Below, in pieces: positions 46,801 through 58,800 of a stretch of DNA of 64,000 bases; position 1 is the stretch's first letter; every line of letters begins with the position of its first letter. The notes below the pieces were generated by a model. That model did no database searches and was not told the origin of the DNA. It saw only the letters and a list, made by a program, of their open reading frames with translations. The position numbers and the translations under genes were made by a program. Origin of the DNA: Magnolia sinica (lineage: Eukaryota > Streptophyta > Magnoliopsida > Magnoliales > Magnoliaceae); contig NC_080582.1 of NCBI RefSeq assembly GCF_029962835.1, positions 24,374,032-24,438,031 on the forward strand, given 5' to 3'.

Positions 46801-49800
46801 CACAATGTGGCTGATTCTACAGCTTTTTTCTTTCCTGAGTCAAAATTTATCCAAACATGGCCTAAAATATAACCAGAAATTCAATATATATATATATATA
46901 TATATAAAACCAGAAATTCGGATTCAAGGAAAAGCATGGATACTCACCTTCCAACATGCTGAAAATATATTTCGGATTCAAGGAAAAGCATGGATACTCA
47001 CCTTCCAACATGCTGAAAATATATATGGAGCATTAACTATATAATATGTTTCCGTCTTCTCTGGATAATTCAAGTCATCGATAGTAGATATAATGGTCAA
47101 TAGCTGCATTGACAGAGCAAACAAAGATATCTTAACAAGCTTTCCATTGATTCACAAGCAGATAAATGGAATGTAAGTTTTAGAGCAAACAGGTTTAGAT
47201 ACAAATATTCATATTTAGGTGAGAAACTTGATACCAAATGTCCTCGTTTACAAAAAAGAATAAACAAAGGCATGTTCAGAACTACAAAAGAAAATTAAAA
47301 AGAAAGAAAGAAAGAAAAAAAAAAAAAAAAACAGTTCAAAAATTTCTATCAAGATTCACAAACCAATGCTAATTGCTATGAACTACCTTTGAAAAAAAAC
47401 ATCAGAAAACACAACAACATTGATGTTCCTTGATTTCCTCCAGACCAATTTGGAATCCTAATGCAGGGCTAAATCCGTGACAGGTTTTAAGAATAACAAC
47501 TAAGAAGGGCACAACAGTTTATCTAAAGAAATGACATGTCAAGCACATGCATCTGACACGTGGATACACATTAGAATACCAGTCTCTTTTTTTTTTCTCA
47601 GCTACATCTATCTGCTGTTCACCTCCAATTTTAATTTTGACATAAAAATCTAAATAACTAGATACAGTTTTTCATATTCTATACTTGCATAATATGAATC
47701 ATTATTTTATAATGACAACCACTTCAATATTACCAATGAACTGCTTGGATGGGTCAGTGTATCTGGTTTTATTGGGTCATTGTAGCTGACAATTAGATTC
47801 CATGCTGACATTCCCAAATCCTCCTTTGCTAATTTAAAATCAAGGATACACAGTATACCTGGTTTTCAATTTTGTAACAGTTGCATGTTTCAGTGATAGA
47901 CTGTTGGTCTGATGTATGGTGTGTCGTAACTGCCATTATGTAAAGTTAACGGTGGCAACCGTCACATAGCGGCCGTCACGGAAAAAAATGACCTGTAAGG
48001 GCTGTTACAGCTCCCTGTAAAGTTCATAACGGTCCATTACAGGGCTGATACTAGTTTTTTGGATTTTTTATTTCAATAGATAAAAAAGAGATTGTAACGC
48101 CCATTACAGTCTTTATCGTAAAAGTAATGGTGGTAGCCTTTTTGGCCACCATCACCATTACACAATACCTTGGATGTGACCCACCATGGATGGACTGTGC
48201 CTATAAAATCTCCCAGAATTGAAAGTCACCAATCATGGGCCTGATTTTGTTTCAGTGGGAATGGATGCTGTATTGACCTCTTAATTGTCTATTTTCAGCT
48301 TACAAACTGAAATGTTAGAATCTTCTTATTGAGAAGCTGTGAGGCCTATGGTCCTGCTAGCGGGGCCTGTAGCAGATTGCAGGGGTGTGATTGTATGGCT
48401 GTGTATTGTATTGGGTACTCATGTGGGTACCATAAGGAGTTAGGGTTAGTGTCATTATAAAATAAGAGTTTAAGGAGAGAGACTCTCTAATCTCTTTCTT
48501 ATTGTCTCTACCATGAATATTCACACTGTATCATTAGAGTGGGAAAAAGAGTAGATTTTCTCTCTTCCCTCTTCTTGTACCCTTTTCTTTCTTCCTTCTC
48601 CCTTTGTCCCCCACCCACTCCTTTCAATTGGAGGTGTAGCCAGTGAACATCGGCAGTCTACCAGCAACCAACAGTCCACTTGAAACCATTGGCAGCCCAA
48701 TCAGACTACCAGCAGCCATCAACGTCTCAATTGTGTTCATGAGCAGCACGAGCAGGCCTGAACGTGTCCTCTGACTCGTCTTTAAAATTATTTTTAAGCT
48801 TCGCCATCATCGTCTTCTAAGCCTTATCCCAATTAATTGGGGTCAGCTACCATGTTCCATCCAATGTTTTAAATATCGTTATCGCGTCATGTGTCGCACC
48901 CTTGGGATATGGATACATATCGGTTGTATCGCATGGGATATATCAGTTGTATCGCATAATGAATCGTTGTTGTTGGGAAACATGGGAACGTTGGAAAATT
49001 GTGGAATTTTTCAATGAAACTTTAGGGATTGCTGAAAAGACATCAATACACACTTAGAAATCAAAACCTTACCAAAAATAAAATAAAATCACATTAGGGG
49101 TTTCCTTTGCATAGGGTCCTAATATATGCGATGTACAATTGAAGTGATGCAAGTATATTCAAAGTCTATTCATATAATTAATAAACATAAGAAGACATGT
49201 ATGGAAACACAAGCAATTCATTCAAAAGCAAAAGAAGAATCATTAGATCAAATTACATAAATATTTGATTTTGTGTTTAGATATAGAGATTGCAACTGAT
49301 TTGCGAGAAATTGAGAAATTTCGATTTTTCCCAATTTTCTGCAACTTGGCCCATCTCCCTAAATCTCAAAATCAAAGCCTCCCACAATCCATGATTTTTC
49401 ATGGAAAACATGAAGAATCATAGATTTGTAACCATTTGACACTGATTTAATGTGATTTACAACAAAAAATGGATCGGAAATCGAAAATGTTCACCAAATC
49501 AAATAGGTGGGGTATATCAGCACTACGTATACGTTTCGTATCGCACAAGTGGGATACAAGATATATCGTGGAATAGATCGGCCGATATCGTCGATATTTA
49601 AAACACTGGTTCCATCGTTCCACTCTATCAAGGGCCATACCTTTAGCTAGACCATAGGTCATCATGTCTTTTCTTACTAACTCCATCCACATCATTTTGA
49701 GCATTCCCCTTGTCCTTTTAGAGCCTTCAACTTGTACCAACTCACTCTTAAATGGCATGTTTCTTGGTCTTTGTTGCATATGACCAAACCATCTATGTCT

Positions 49801-52800
49801 AGTTTTCCTCATCTTATTACGTATTGGTGTTACTCCTAAGTTCCGTCAAATGCATGCATTTCTAATTCTATCATTCCTCGTCTCGCCACTCATCCATCTC
49901 AACATCCTCATTTTATCTACATACATCTATGAGCCTCTTGTTTCTCAATTGCATTCTATCCCACAAAGCGTGGTTGGTCTCATAGCTATGCCAACATTCA
50001 ACATTCTATCCCATCACACTAAATTTCGGAGGCACACCTCCATTTCTTCCACCCAGCTTGAATTCTATGGGCAAGATCCTTCTCAGTCTCCCCACGCTCA
50101 TGAATTATCGAATCAAGGTATTGAAAGTTGTCGTTTTGGAAAATTTCTTGATCAACAATCTTAACTAATTCCTCATTTTAACTCCTATTGTTACTAAAAC
50201 TGCACTCCATATGCTCTAGTTTAGTCTAACGAATTTTTATCCTTTAAATTCTAAAACACCCCTCCATAATTCAAGCTTTGTATTGACGCCCTCACTCATC
50301 TTGTCAATCAAAACTATGTCATCTACAAACAACATAGACTATGGGATCTCTTCTTGCAAATGTCTTGTTTAACTCATCCATAACCAATATGAAAAGGGTA
50401 TGGGCTCAAGGCCAATCCCTGGTGCAAGCCTATACTAATTGGAAACTCACTTGTCTCTCCACTAGTGGTCCTAACATTTTTTTAACGCTCCCTCACATAT
50501 ATCCTTAATCATGCCAATGTATCCTCTTGAAACTCCTTTCTTTCCCAACACCCACCATATTAACTCCCTAGGGACCCTACCATATGCTTTCTCTAACTCG
50601 ATAAAAAGACTACATGGAGATCCTTCCTCCTCTCCCTATAGTTCTCCATCAATTACCGAAGTAGGAAAATAGCTTTAAGTGGAGACCTCCTAGGCATGAA
50701 ACCAAATTGGATTTCTAATACATTCGTCTCATGCTTAAGTCGTTGCTCAATCACTCTCCCAAAGTTTCATAGTATGGCTTGTTAGCGTATCTCTCTCTCC
50801 TTTATTCTTATATAACTAGGTACCACGGAACTGTTCCTCCATTCATCTAGCATTTTCATTAATCTTACAATCTCGTTAAACAACTTTGTCAACCAAAATA
50901 ATCGAGTATCTCCCATACACTTTCAAAACTCTATTAGTATATCATCTTGTCCGAGCGCCTTTTCTGTTTTTATCTTTCGCAAAGCTTCTTTTACTTCAGA
51001 TAGCATGATCCTACAAAAGTACATATGGTCTCCAACATCATTTGAGTTATGGGTCCTTCTATCCTATGTTCTTAAAGTGGCGGTCATTTAACAATTCTAA
51101 AAATAGTTTCACCTCCTTTCATCAATCTTATTATCCTTTACTAGTATTCTCTAATTATCACTCTTAATGCATCCAACATGATCCGTCCCTTCCCCTCCTC
51201 TCTTATTTTTACAAGTTTGAAGACATTTTTCTCACCTTCTCTTGTCCCCAATCTATTGTAAAGATCATCATAATCCTTAAGTTTAGCCTCAGTTACTACT
51301 TTCTTAGCAATTTTTTGACATTTCTATATTGTTCAAAATTTCCATCGTTTCTAGTCTCTTGTCACGCTTTGAAACATGAACGTTTCTCATGAATAGGTTT
51401 CTGTGCATCGTCATTCCACCGCCAAGTTTCCTTACATGATTGGTTTTTGCTTTACATACTCCTAAAACATCTTTTTCCATAATGCACTTAGTTCTCATAT
51501 TTCACATAATATTTACTTCTTCCTCAACATTTCAATTTCCTTCTTCTATCAACTTATTTCTAACTGTCATTTTTCTCCTTTTAAATTCCACTACTTAGTT
51601 TTTGGACACCTATTAATTTCACTCCCTTTATTCCATCTCTTAATGTAAACATCCACAAACTATTAACCTATGTTGCATAGTTAGATTCTCTCCAAGTATA
51701 ACCTTGCAATCCTTACATATTGACCATTTTTTAAAGTAGAAAGAAATCTATTTGGCTTGTATAGGATACAATTTTGGAAGTTATTAAATGTTCACCTCTC
51801 TTTTGAAAGTACATGTTTACTAGAGCAAGATTATATGCATTAATGAAATCAATGATAGCATCCCTCATCTAATCTTCTCTAAAATCATATCTTCCATGTA
51901 CGCACTCATATCCTCTACTTTCTTTTCCTACATGACCATTTAAGTCGCCTACTGCAAATTTTCTATGCTTCCTTCACGATTGAAATAAAGAAATAAGTGG
52001 AAAATTGAGATAATTTTTTAAAACTAAAAAAAAAAAAAAAAAAAATTAAATTAAAAGGGGGTTGTGAGGCATATTGGCCTGTATTGGCTTATACGACTCA
52101 TTTTATTTTTTTTTATAATAGATCAGTTCACCCCCTATATATCACATAATGGGGGTGACCGATAGGTTGCATAATGGCCAATACAACTATAACATAGTTG
52201 TTTCCAAAGCCGTGGTCATCCTTGTCCAGCAATGGAGACATCCTCAGTGCTTTGGTTTTTGAGTTGTTCATGAGTAATGAGGAGCATGTTAAATCTTTGG
52301 TAACATGCTTGGGTCAAATGTCCTTGAAGTCTCTCAAGCTGTTATTTACAAATAAATTTGCCAATAATTTTAATTTCCAATGTGAAGGTTAGAAGTTGTT
52401 AGAACATTGTAGGACTATTCCTCCAAACAATTATAAAAGTTCAAATTCCTTTTATTTAATTCATTCTGACATGGGGACCTGCCACAAAAAATTCGTTTTT
52501 GATTATCGATTATTACTCTCGATTTACATGAGTTTATCTAATAAAGGGCAGAGATGAGGTTCCTTCTACTGTCAAAACATTCCATAAGATGATCTTTACC
52601 CAGTTTGATACTAAAATAATAATATTTAAAAAAAAAAAAATGATCAAATGATGCAAGGAATATATGCACCGTAACTTACAAACTTTATTAAGCATCGTGT
52701 AGAATTCCAAACTTGTTTATATGCAGATAACAGGATGGTGTTACTGAGCGGAAAAATCACCACCTTTTAGAGGTTACTAGATCCATCATTACAGGGATGT

Positions 52801-55800
52801 TGGTAACTAAAGGATACCTCCTATTCTTGAAAAGAGTTATTCACTGAAGCTTTTGAAACCTGATCATCCCTTATTTTGATCTCCCCAAAAATCCTTACAT
52901 GTGTGTGTGTGTGTTTTGTCCATGCTTCAGGACCACTGAAAAATACGTTGGAACCTCAAGCCTTAATATGTATCTTCTTAGGATAAACACTAAAAGAGGG
53001 GTGTAAGTGTTATTGCCCACTGACTAGAGAAAGGTGTATCTCTAAAGATGCTAACTTCTTTGAGAAAGTACCTTACTTCTTGTCGCAGGATACTAGCATT
53101 GCTCCAATCTAATGATGATGCATTTCCTCTCTGATTGTGGACTGTCCATTAATTGTTGTTCAAGAACAGTTAAGCTTATGAGAAGTTGCTAAATGTGTAC
53201 ATGTGGAGGAAAGACAAGGATAAGCCCTCAAAGACAATTCATGACCATCATCCATCCTCTAATTTATCTCCCAAAAGTAAAGCGGTCAAGTTACTTCACA
53301 TCCAATCAATAATTTTGTGTCCAACTGATCATCTTTCCTTCCTCGAAGATATATCCTTTATTTTAAAGATAAATCACTTTTTAGATTGAGGCCAAAGCCA
53401 AAAAAATTACAAAAAAGAAAAATTCAACAGAAACCAATTAAAATCTAACCATCTGGCAGGAAATTGATTTATGTCTATTAGGCTAGATGCCTATGCCCAT
53501 TCCATCACATTCAATTTCACCCTCCTAAAGACTTCTGAAAGACGACCCTTTGATTCCTGAAACAACGATTGCTACCCCCCAACTAAATACCCCATATCCC
53601 AGCTAGTAAGCAAAGATGCCAAACTCGCTTCCCCACTTTGCCTTTGCCCCCACCATGCCAAGCTAAGGAAAAACTGCTCTATTGAGATTGGGACAACCCA
53701 TGCAACTCCAAACAAGATAAAGAAGCTCTCCTAAACCTTTGAAGAAAAAGAACAACGAATAAAGAGGTGGTCGACTGATTCCTTATCACGATACCACATT
53801 AAACAACATTTGGAATAATCATTTGAAGCTTGCATAATTTGTTGACCATGAGAACCTTATCCCTTCCCACTAGCCCAGATACAACTACCACCTTTGAAGG
53901 ACCACCATAACGCCAAACAAGGGCTACATGGCACACAACCTGCTCACTACTCTCCCTGACAATCATCATAAAAAACTTGCCTAACTTTTCTTTTAAACAC
54001 ACCATAGAATCTGATTATGAGTTGAGAGGATGGATTTTAGATAGCATTTCTAGCATCCTAACTAGATCTTCCACCTCTTCATCTTTCAAATTCCTTAGTT
54101 TCCTCTCCAAGAATAGAGAAGCACCGATCCACTGAAACATTTGGCTCTAATGAAATACCTGCTAGTCGAGGAAACAAAACGTTAAGCTTCTGATTACCAA
54201 TCCAAGCATCTTGCCAAAATTGAATTTTCTTGTCATCTCCTAATGAAAAACCCACCCCCTCTCAAAGCTTTATTTTTCAATGAATCCATTGATTTCCAAA
54301 GAGATGAGGTCCCATACAGCGAAGAATATTTTGTCCATCTACCCCCTTCCTCGACCCCGTACTTCCCTACCCAACACTTTTCTCCACAATACACTCTGCC
54401 CCAAACCTCCAAATCCACTTTCCCAACAAGGCCAAATTCATTATCCCCAAACCTCTTAAACCGGCACGCCTTAATCCATGGGTTTACACACTTCTTCCCA
54501 TTTCATGAGATGAAATTTATGATTTTCTTTTGCCCCCTTCCACAGAAATTCTCGCCTGATCTTTTCCAATTTGATCACCATTGATTTTGGACATTTGAAA
54601 GTGGACAAAGTAAATCGGGAGATTAGACATTGATGACATAATTAGAGTTGACCTACCTCCCAAGGAAATATGCCTTCCCTTCCAACATGATAATTTTCTT
54701 TTGAATCATTCTATCACTGTCCCATAAATGCTTGCCCAGTTTACCTATACATACAGGGAGACCAAGGTATGAAAATAGAAAAGAGCCTGCCCACATCCGA
54801 AGAGTGATGCAAACTCCTCAACTTCCACCTAAGGCCCACCCCCAACAATTCACTTTTGCAAATGTTAACCTTTAATCCCGAGATTGACTCAAAGCATGTT
54901 ATAATCATCTGTAGATTAACCACTTTTAACTCATCCACCCCGAATAAGAGCAAAGTGTCATCCGCATATTGTAGATGAGAGATTTGAAAATCTGAATTAT
55001 CCACCCAAAATCCTTTCATCGGGCCCTCCACAAGCCCTTAATTTAACATCCTCCCTTGCAGCTCCATCACCACCACAAACAAATAAGGAGATAATAAATC
55101 CCCCTGCCACAAACCTCTAGATGCTGAGAAATACATTTTCAATGCTGCATTAACCAACACCAAATTTTTAGCCGATCTAACACAAATTTGAATCCATGCC
55201 CTCCATTTCTCCCTACAACCCAAACACCCCAACTAGTAATCAAGGAAGTCTCAATCCACATGATCATATACCTTCTCAATATCTATTATCTAACTTACAG
55301 ATAACTCCCTTTCTTCCTTTCTTATTGCAAGAATCGATACATTCATAAGCTTTTAGTGCACTATTCGCAATCTTCCTACCTTCCACAAACGCCCCTTGAG
55401 ATTTTAAAATCACCTCACTAAGGACCACACTAAATCTGGATGCCAAGATTTTAGCCAAAATCTTATGAGGACCCCCTGATAAACTGATCGAACTAAAATC
55501 CCTTAAACTTTTCACTCCATTTTTATGAATTAGAGCGATAAATGTCGCTCCTAATTCTGACACCAAGTAACCCTTCTTGAAGAATTCATTTATAAACCTT
55601 ATCAAATCCATTTTTACCATCTCCCAAAAAAATTGATAAAAAGCTATTTAGATAGCCATTTGGCTCGGGTGCAAGGTATTCCGTAACAGTAACGGTGGCC
55701 GTAACGGCCACCATTGTTACCTTTACGATACGCCTGTAATGGCTATTACGGTCTCTCTTTTTTTCTATTGAAAAAAACTCAAAAAACCTGTATAGGCCCC

Positions 55801-58800
55801 GTAACGGGCCATTACAGGACCATTACAACCTTTACGGGGGGACATAACGGGCTGTTACAGAAGCTGTAATGGCCTTTATAGGTCATTTTATCCGTAACGG
55901 CCTTTATGACCCCATAACATGTAACGGTTGCCACCGTTACCTTTACGTAATGGCCTTTACGGCACACCATGCTCGGGTGCCTTGTCTCTTCCCAACCTTG
56001 AAACTGCCTTCTTGATTTCCTCTTTTGAGAAAAACTTTTCTAACGACTCCACCACTGAGGTTGATGAGAACCGAAAGAAAGATTATCCAGCCTAGATCTC
56101 TCCCAATCATCCGTCTTAAGAAGATCCTTATAGAAATTAACAATCGTTACCCTTTCCTTCAATTCTTTCCCCTTCCACCATTAAAGTTTTAATTTTATTT
56201 ATCTAGCTCTCGCACTTTACCCTTTCCTTCAATTCTTTCCCCTTCCACCATTAAAGTTTTAATTTTATTTATCCAGCTCTCGCACTTGCTATGGTGTAGA
56301 AAAACTTCATTCTCTTATCACCCTCTTTCAACCAAGCTAACCTAGAAAAAATGTTTTAAATATCGACGATATCAGCCGATATATCCCACAATATATCTTG
56401 TATCCCACCTATACGATACGAAATGTGTAGGTAGTTTTGATATATCCCACTTATTCGATTCGGTGAGCATTTTCAATTTTCGATCCATTTTTTTTTAATG
56501 TAAATCACGCTAAATTAGTATCAAATAGTTACAAATTTATGATTCATGATTTCCACGAAAAATCATAAATTTGAAGCTTCGATTTCGAGATTTGGGGAAG
56601 ATGGGGCAAGTTGCGAAAAATTGGAAAAAAAAAAAGTAAAATTTCTCGATTTCTCACAAATCAGTTGCAATCTTTGCATCCAAACACAAAATAAAACATG
56701 TAACCTAATCTAGTGATTCTTCTTTTGTTTTTGAATGTATTGCTTGTCTTTCCATACATGTCTCCGTACGTTTATAAATTATATTAATAGACTTTAAATA
56801 TACTTACATCAGTTCAGTTGGACAATGCATATATTAAGACCCTATACAAAGGAAACCCCTATTATGTGCACTTTCTTTTGTAATGTTTTGATTTCTAAGT
56901 GTGTATTGAAGTCCTTTTCAACAATCTTTGAAGTTTCCTTGAAAAATTCGACCAATTTCCCAATGTTCCCATGTTTCTCAACAACAACGATACATTACGC
57001 GATACAACCGATATATCCCATGCGATAACCGATATGTATCCATATCCCAAGGGTGTGATACATTATGCAATAACGATATTTAAAACATTGCCTAGAACAA
57101 TGTCTTCATTTAATTTCCTCCTCCCTCAACCTAGCATTGTACTTTGCGTTATAAACCTCCCTCCTAGTCCTACCTCTTCTTCTTCCGACAACTCCTCTAC
57201 CTCTTCTTTGATATTAAGAGCCTGAATATCGAGCAGAATTTTCAATGACTCTTCTTCACGATGCTTCCATACCTTTTTCTTTTCCACATATTAATCTTTC
57301 ATTTTAATAACTTTAATTTCTAAAATACGGAGAAACCCACATAGCCTTCAAATCCTTCCACCTCTAAGCAAGCAAGTTCAAATCTAAATGGATGAGCACC
57401 CCAATCCTCCTCCACCTCTAAACTAATTAGGCAATGATCAGGCATTGTCTCGACAAACCTCTTTGGTGAACTAGTGGATATTTCTCTAACCATTCCGGAG
57501 AAATTAAAAATCTATCCAACTTTGATTTAATAGCCTTAACCTAACCATTGGACCATGTAAACTTCACTTCACCCATTGGTAAATCCACCATTTCATTTTA
57601 TCTATCCATTCAGGAAAAAAAAAAAAGAAATCATTTTGCAGGTTAACCGGCCCCCATTGGATTTTTCTTATGAAAATCTCACTACGTGCCAAAACCCCAC
57701 CCACACACCAAGGTAAGTTCCACTTGTTTTGACATTTGTCCACCTCTTACCAAAATAATGACCTACATCTCAGATTGGTACACACATACCGCTATAAAGA
57801 CCCAACAATAACTTGTACCATATCCCTTGTTTTCGTTGCTTCTACACTTGTAAATGCTCTAGTTGATCCTCACTGAAAAGTAACAATGGAGATGTCGGCT
57901 CCAGAGAGAATGAATATAGGATTTGGTGGAGTTGCCGATGGTAGAGTACATTGTTGGTGGTGGCAAATGGGTGTACAGCATCAATATCCTACAAAACTCA
58001 CCATTTGTATTGCATCTTCTTCAAGCTGCTATGACAATTGATGACAAAGGCCTACATGTCGAACTAGCAGCTCGTGCATGGTATGACGTGGAAAAACACA
58101 TCATCTCTTCTTCCAACTTGAAATATACGTCCCCAAATTCATGTAGTCTCCAATACGCTTGAGAAAATTGCATGGTTATCTCCAACAATAAACAATGGCA
58201 CAGCATCATAGAAGTGTTTTATTAATTGAACATCAGGAATGCAAGGGAAACTAGGAAGTGAAGGATGGTGAGGAATCACCCTCCCCCTCACAAACTAGAA
58301 TTAGTGGCCCAAGGTCCCCATGGAATCCTCTGTTACAGCCCTTAAAGGGTGCAAGCCCCGAAGCCCAATACATCAACTGGCCCTTCCCTTTAAAACTTTG
58401 CTTCTTTAAATTTGTATCTATTGTTGTGCTCTTTCCAAATTGATCACATCAGCAACAAAGATAAGCACCAAAACTCCCACTTCCTTTTGCCCTGAGCACA
58501 CCAATTCTAGGTTTGGAAAAGATCAGCGATTGAGCCTGGAACCATCCAAATGCCACTATTTTTGGCATGCTCAATTACTGCCAATTTGAAGCCGTAGGGG
58601 CAGCTTGCCTACCTACATTCCCATCCTTGAGGTGACAGTAAAATGATCCAATTGTGAAGCTCCCCAAATGGATCAAACCTCTTCCCCTCGAGATGACAGT
58701 ATATTGATCTAACCATGAAGCTCCCCAAAGGATCAAGCCACTTCCCAAAAACAACATCCAATATGTGAAAATCCTGTTAAAGCTAACTCTAGATAATGCA

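Larger units (their letters stand above)
53400..57950 (-). pseudogene. L1-type LINE ORF2 relic (endonuclease, RT, zf-RVT)
   Basis: Minus strand from about 57950: endonuclease part (WNLPWCVGG near 57710, VDLPMGEVKFTWSNG near 57560, LDRFLISPEWLEKYP), then reverse transcriptase with FINEFFKKGYLVSELGATFI, ALIHKNGVKSLRDFSSISL (near 55500), ILAKILASRFSVVL, QGAFVEGRKI, SRGLWQGDLLSPYLFVVVME and HLQYADDTLLLF (near 54960). The C-terminal part has KKIQFWQDAWIGNQKL (near 54210) and a zinc-finger region DKESVDHLFILC (near 53780). YADD, the RT active-site box, is preserved, but stops and frameshifts break the whole. It is interrupted by 55672-55971, by the 70-bp duplication at 56151 and by 56349-57090. It lies inside the large SEC14 intron in the gene's own orientation. 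Confidence 0.85.
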
